DNA of 9,813 bases from Syntrophaceae bacterium UBA5764 (GTDB taxonomy: Bacteria; Desulfobacterota; Syntrophia; Syntrophales; Smithellaceae). Below are positions 6,821 through 9,813 of this stretch, piece by piece. Every line of letters begins with the position of its first letter. Position 1 is the first letter of the stretch. The stretch lies in NCBI GenBank assembly GCA_002418825.1, contig DIEW01000014.1, positions 7,440 to 17,252 on the forward strand. The letters are read 5' to 3'. Under the pieces are notes generated by a model. The model was given only the letters and a program-made list of their open reading frames with translations. It did no database searches and had not been told where the DNA came from. The position numbers and the translations under genes are program-made.

Positions 6821-8146
6821 TTGTCAAAAAGCAAAAACGTTCTTCGGTCTTTCTTTTCTTCGATAAAACTAACAATTGCCTTACTGGTTTTGCTGGTTCT
6901 GCTTTTTATGGCTGCAACATTTATTCCACGCCCTTACGGTATCGCGTGGCTGGCCGACCTTTATCATTCCCCTCTGTTTTACATTCTTATGGGGCTTCTC
7001 TCAATTAACCTCATCATCTGCTCCATTAATCGCTTACCGGTGACTTTAAGACAATGCAAATCAACGCACCCGCCGCCGTCCGTTCTCTTTGAAAATCTCG
7101 AAAATGAGCGGATAATATTTACGGACAAAATTGATGCCGCCTGCCGGGCCGTGGACGCTTCTCTGACCGCAAAATTTTCTTCCGTCAAGAAGCTGAAAAC
7201 AGCCAAAGGAATCATTTTCTATCGCGAGGGGGGACGTTTTTCTCTTTTCGGCGTTTACATTGTTCATTTAAGCATTCTGATTATAATCGCCGCAGCCATA
7301 ATCGGTTCCGTTTTCGGACTGGAAACCGATGTCCATCTGCAGGAAGGAGAATCCGCCAGCGTTATTCAACTAAACAAAGACAAAGGACCGTATCAGCTTG
7401 ATTTTTCCGTGCGCTGTGACCAATTCGTCGTCGAATTCTACCACACCGGCGCCCCGAAAACCTACCGTTCCGACCTGAGTTTCATCAGAGAGGGCAATGT
7501 GGTTCACAAAGGCTCCGTCCTGGTCAATCATCCTCTGACTTTTGAAGGCTTTCGTTTTTATCAATCCAGTTACGGCATTTCGCCGGAAACTAAAGCCGTT
7601 CTGACATACACCACAGCGGGCGGGAAAAGTACAGACATCATGGTAAAACAGGGAGACGTTTTCCAGCTGCCGGCAAAAAAAGCAAGAGCCACCGTTTTGC
7701 GTGTGGAAGAAAACATCATGCAATTGGGACCGGCCGTAAAGCTAAGCATCGAAGCAGACAAAAAACATATTCAGTTCTGGGTTTTTCAGCATATCAAAGA
7801 AATCGCGGAAGTTAATCCCGGTTTGCTTTCCGAGGTACCCCTGTTTAACCCCGGTCTTTTTAAGCCTCTGGTTTTTTCCCTGAAGACTATCGAAAAGCGC
7901 TACTACACCGGCCTGCGCGTCGTGCGCGATCCCGGCGTTCCTTTTGCTTTGACGGGAGGTGTTTTTTTGCTCGTCGGTCTGATAACCATCTATTTCACCG
8001 CGCACCAGCGTATTTGGGTACTCGTGGAACAACAACCCCAGAGAGTAAAGATAAGCGTGAACGGTATCAGCAACCGCTACAGCACCTCGCTGGCGGGCAA
8101 ATTGAATCGTCTGCGTCAACGTATCAGCGGGGAGATAGCGACATGA
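6821..8146 (+). CDS. resB: Cytochrome c biogenesis protein ResB/Ccs1 (System II)
   Basis: The 441-residue protein has the ResB layout: two membrane spans near the N-terminus (about 16-34 and 50-69), a third at about 144-166, a large periplasmic domain (about 167-372), and a final span (about 374-393) before a basic cytoplasmic tail. His149 in the third span (VYIVHLSI) is placed like the conserved heme-related histidine of the family. LVNHPLTFEGFRFYQSSYG (about 234-252) and VVRDPGVPFALTGG (367-380) are typical ResB segments. With CcsA it moves heme across the membrane and attaches it to CxxCH motifs of apocytochromes outside the cytoplasm. The start is TTG, supported by AAGGAG eight bases upstream. 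Its stop overlaps the ATG of ccsA (ATGA, 8143-8146). Standing divergent to an operon with up to 17 heme sites, it probably serves those cytochromes. Confidence 0.93.
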   Translation: MSKSKNVLRSFFSSIKLTIALLVLLVLLFMAATFIPRPYGIAWLADLYHSPLFYILMGLLSINLIICSINRLPVTLRQCKSTHPPPSVLFENLENERIIFTDKIDAACRAVDASLTAKFSSVKKLKTAKGIIFYREGGRFSLFGVYIVHLSILIIIAAAIIGSVFGLETDVHLQEGESASVIQLNKDKGPYQLDFSVRCDQFVVEFYHTGAPKTYRSDLSFIREGNVVHKGSVLVNHPLTFEGFRFYQSSYGISPETKAVLTYTTAGGKSTDIMVKQGDVFQLPAKKARATVLRVEENIMQLGPAVKLSIEADKKHIQFWVFQHIKEIAEVNPGLLSEVPLFNPGLFKPLVFSLKTIEKRYYTGLRVVRDPGVPFALTGGVFLLVGLITIYFTAHQRIWVLVEQQPQRVKISVNGISNRYSTSLAGKLNRLRQRISGEIAT

Positions 8147-8979
8147 CGGACACGGTTATTTTGAATTACGTAACTTTTATCTATTTTACTTCCTTTGTTT
8201 TATATCTGTTCAGGATGATATTCCTAAAAGAATTTTGGGCACGGCTGGCCTCCTTCCTAGCCTGGACAGGTTTTTTTGCGCACACATTTGCCTTGATTTT
8301 GAGGTGGAAGGCTTCGTACAATCTTGGTTTTGGACACGCGCCGCTCAGCAATCTATACGAGTCTCTCGTCTTCTTTGCTTGGTCAATCATAATTCTTTAT
8401 TTGGCCGTGGAGTGGCGCATTAAAAACAAAAGCCTCGGCGCCTTCGTCGTTCCCATAACTTTTTTTACCATGGCCTACGCATCCATCGCGCCGGGAATAA
8501 ATAACCGCATCGAACCGCTTATTCCCGCTCTGCAAAGCAACTGGCTGACCACGCATGTTGTCACCTGCTTCATGGGTTATGCCGCCTTTACCGTCGCCTT
8601 CGGCTGCGGCCTTCTTTACCTCTGGAAAAGCGGGAAAGAAGCAAAATATTCTCCGATGTTTGCCGAAAAACTGCCTCCACTGCCAGCGCTGGATCTGCTT
8701 ATCTATCAAAGCGCGGCACTAGGTTTTGTTTTCCTAGCCATCGGCATCATCACCGGCTCTGTCTGGGCGCATTACGCCTGGGGAGCCTATTGGAGCTGGG
8801 ATCCTAAGGAAACATGGTCCCTGATCACATGGCTCGTTTACGCCATTATGATACACGCCCGCTACGTCCGCAGCTGGCACGGGAAACGTCTGGCCGTCCT
8901 GGCCGTTATCGGCTTTGCTTGTATGCTCTTCACATACTTGGGAGTAAACCTCCTCTCTAGCCTGCACAGCTATCTCTAA
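8143..8979 (+). CDS. ccsA: Cytochrome c biogenesis protein CcsA/ResC (also named CcsB; System II heme lyase)
   Basis: The 278-residue membrane protein has about eight hydrophobic spans. It carries the WWD heme-handling signature in WAHYAWGAYWSWDPKETW (208-225), with His47, His138, His210 and His238 at positions that suit the conserved heme-ligating histidines. The C-terminal FTYLGVNLLSSLHSYL ending is characteristic of the family. It exports heme and presents it for covalent attachment, in complex with ResB/Ccs1. The reading frame is open further upstream, to 8014, but the ATG at 8143 is chosen for three reasons. It overlaps the resB stop as ATGA, it has GGGGAG about nine bases ahead, and it gives the usual family N-terminus. 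The two genes are therefore translationally coupled. No clear intrinsic terminator follows the stop. Confidence 0.95.
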   Translation: MTDTVILNYVTFIYFTSFVLYLFRMIFLKEFWARLASFLAWTGFFAHTFALILRWKASYNLGFGHAPLSNLYESLVFFAWSIIILYLAVEWRIKNKSLGAFVVPITFFTMAYASIAPGINNRIEPLIPALQSNWLTTHVVTCFMGYAAFTVAFGCGLLYLWKSGKEAKYSPMFAEKLPPLPALDLLIYQSAALGFVFLAIGIITGSVWAHYAWGAYWSWDPKETWSLITWLVYAIMIHARYVRSWHGKRLAVLAVIGFACMLFTYLGVNLLSSLHSYL

Positions 8980-9246
8980 AACCAAGGCGAGCACAAAAAC
9001 GTCTCCGGCAAGATCGGCCGTAATTAAATCGTCATCAAATACGCACGGGGACCGGTCCTGTCGCGGCATATAATCACAAATAATTTTTTCCTATTTACGG
9101 TGATAGTTTTTCTTCATTGCCGCCCGCCTTTTTTTACCCCATTTTTGTCAGACAAACACGGACAGGCCGCATAAGTAAAATTCCCACATCCAATTCGGAC
9201 GGACGCTGATACCAGCCCCTTAATAGAGGGTGTATTCAGTAATTGT

Positions 9247-9371
9247 TTTTCAGGGGGTACATGTATTGCATCAGCCATTGTAATACGCCCCACGCTGCGG
9301 CGGACAATCAGAACTCGCTCTTCTGACTATACGAATGAAGTTCAATCGTGGGGCGTATCCCTCCCTGAAAA
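9247..9371 (+). promoter_or_regulatory. Nested inverted repeats with junction-like architecture in the acs leader
   Basis: Outer arms TTTTCAGGG (9247-9255) and CCCTGAAAA (9363-9371) pair perfectly over nine bases. Inside are three elements: a hairpin GTATTGCA / TGTAATAC (9263-9270 with 9279-9286, one G-U pair); a perfect 12-base stem ATACGCCCCACG (9283-9294) with CGTGGGGCGTAT (9347-9358); and within its loop TCAGAA / TTCTGA (9308-9313 with 9321-9326). The first hairpin and the 12-base stem share bases 9283-9286, so they cannot both form fully. As RNA this would be a closed multi-helix junction ending 92 bases before the acs start codon. It matches no riboswitch class I recognise. A small non-autonomous mobile element is the alternative reading. 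Confidence 0.4.
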
Positions 9372-9392
9372 GACAAAATGATTACAACCCGC

Positions 9393-9425
9393 ATCCGGCG
9401 AATAAAAAATGCCTGGTGCCCGGAT
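9393..9425 (+). promoter_or_regulatory. Hairpin before the acs ribosome site, possible attenuator
   Basis: ATCCGG (9393-9398) pairs with CCGGAT (9420-9425) around a 21-base loop, and three more T follow directly (9426-9428). It sits between the nested repeats and the acs ribosome site. The long loop and short T run make it a poor terminator on its own. Confidence 0.22.
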
Positions 9426-9463
9426 TTTAAAGACATACAAATAATTTTTAAAAGGAGAATAAT

Positions 9464-9813
9464 ATGGCTGAAGCAAATGAACAAGATTTTTACGACAAGA
9501 TATTTCCTGTACCGGAAAGAGTGAGAGAAAAATCCTACATCAAGAGCCGGGAAGAGTACGAAAAACTCTATAAAGAATCGATCGAAAATCCCGACGCGTT
9601 CTGGGCGAAGATGGCTACAGAAAGGCTCGCCTGGTTTAAGCCGTTTGACAAGAACAAGGTATCGAGCTGGTCGTTCGACGCCAAGGACCTGCATGTGAGA
9701 TGGTTTGAAGGCGGAAAGCTCAATGTCAGCTACAACTGTCTGGACCGTCATCTGGAAACCAAAAAAAACAAAGCGGCGGTCATTTTCGAAGGCAACGACC
9801 CCAACGACTGGAA
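9464..9813 (+). CDS. acs: Acetyl-CoA synthetase (AMP-forming), N-terminal part (3' end outside window)
   Basis: The frame runs open to the window edge, giving 116 codons of a protein normally about 650 residues long. The N-terminal acetyl-CoA synthetase domain is clear: SREEYEKLYKESIENPDAFW, then ATERLAWFKPFDK, VRWFEGGKLNVSYNCLDRHL and AVIFEGNDPND, all typical of Acs. The enzyme turns acetate, ATP and CoA into acetyl-CoA, AMP and pyrophosphate in the cytoplasm. The catalytic AMP-binding motifs lie beyond the window and cannot be checked. The ATG has an excellent AAAGGAG at 9451-9457, six bases upstream. A long leader with strong secondary structure precedes it, so regulation at RNA level is possible. 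There is no sign of co-transcription with ccsA, whose stop is 484 bases away. Confidence 0.95.
   Translation, partial: MAEANEQDFYDKIFPVPERVREKSYIKSREEYEKLYKESIENPDAFWAKMATERLAWFKPFDKNKVSSWSFDAKDLHVRWFEGGKLNVSYNCLDRHLETKKNKAAVIFEGNDPNDW

Larger units (their letters stand above)
8980..9463. other. 484-base gene-free interval between ccsA and acs
   Basis: No reading frame here has a ribosome site and plausible protein sequence. It contains a perfect palindrome GGACCGGTCC (9049-9058), a perfect inverted repeat TTTGTC-A-GACAAA (9144-9156) that could be an operator, a T-rich stretch after GC-rich sequence (9118-9135) without a clear stem, the nested repeats at 9247-9371, and a smaller hairpin at 9393-9425. 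It probably holds the 3' end of the ccs transcript and a long promoter/leader region for acs. I could not pick a convincing promoter. Confidence 0.6.

Noticed and set aside
6676..7008. Plus-strand frame overlapping the start of resB, with AAGGAG then ATG at 6733
   Set aside because: The ribosome-site match is tempting, but the frame overlaps resB for most of its length in another phase and its translation is low-complexity and unrecognisable. A short leader peptide cannot be excluded.
8014..8142. Upstream extension of ccsA inside resB
   Set aside because: The added sequence is hydrophilic and overlaps resB in another frame. The ATG at 8143 has a ribosome site and the ATGA overlap.
9308..9751. 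Minus-strand 147-codon frame over the acs start
   Set aside because: It lies opposite a clear acetyl-CoA synthetase N-terminus and the nested repeats. No family resemblance.

Overview
The window looks like chromosome from a Gram-negative anaerobe of the former Deltaproteobacteria (Desulfobacterota). This is an inference from gene content: multiheme c-type cytochromes, a System II cytochrome c maturation pair, an NrfD/FeS respiratory module and a PerR/catalase pair. No rRNA or other taxonomic marker is present. No tRNA, CRISPR array or transposase was found.

Layout. (1) Positions 1-1802, plus strand: the 3' end of a PerR-type Fur-family repressor, then a complete clade-type small-subunit heme catalase (katA). 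This is a peroxide-defence pair. (2) Positions 1856-1892: a strong bidirectional terminator between katA and the convergent operon. (3) Positions 6651-1914, minus strand: a tight five-gene operon read from right to left. It encodes an NrfD-type quinone-interacting membrane protein, a Tat-exported protein with four [4Fe-4S] motifs, a heptaheme and a decaheme cytochrome c, and an exported two-domain rhodanese. (4) Positions 6652-6820: a divergent promoter region. (5) Positions 6821-8979, plus strand: resB/ccs1 and ccsA, overlapping by ATGA, which encode the System II heme-ligation machinery. (6) Positions 8980-9463: 484 bases without a gene, containing a nested, riboswitch-like set of inverted repeats. 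(7) Positions 9464-9813: the 5' end of acetyl-CoA synthetase, cut by the window edge.

How it fits together. NrfD would exchange electrons with the quinone pool and the FeS protein would pass them to or from the periplasmic cytochromes. The rhodanese supplies or accepts sulfane sulfur. No molybdopterin catalytic subunit lies in the operon, so this is not a standard Psr/Phs/Nrf enzyme. It recalls the rhodanese-containing 'ext' type cytochrome clusters described in Geobacter, but identity is not proven. The divergent ccs genes would make the cytochromes competent by attaching up to 17 hemes.

The most striking observation is that the two cytochrome genes are in the same reading frame and separated by one TGA followed directly by a GC-rich hairpin. 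The downstream decaheme part has no export signal of its own. Either the pair is one 17-heme protein interrupted by a stop (mutation, sequencing error or programmed readthrough), or the decaheme protein reaches the periplasm in some unusual way.
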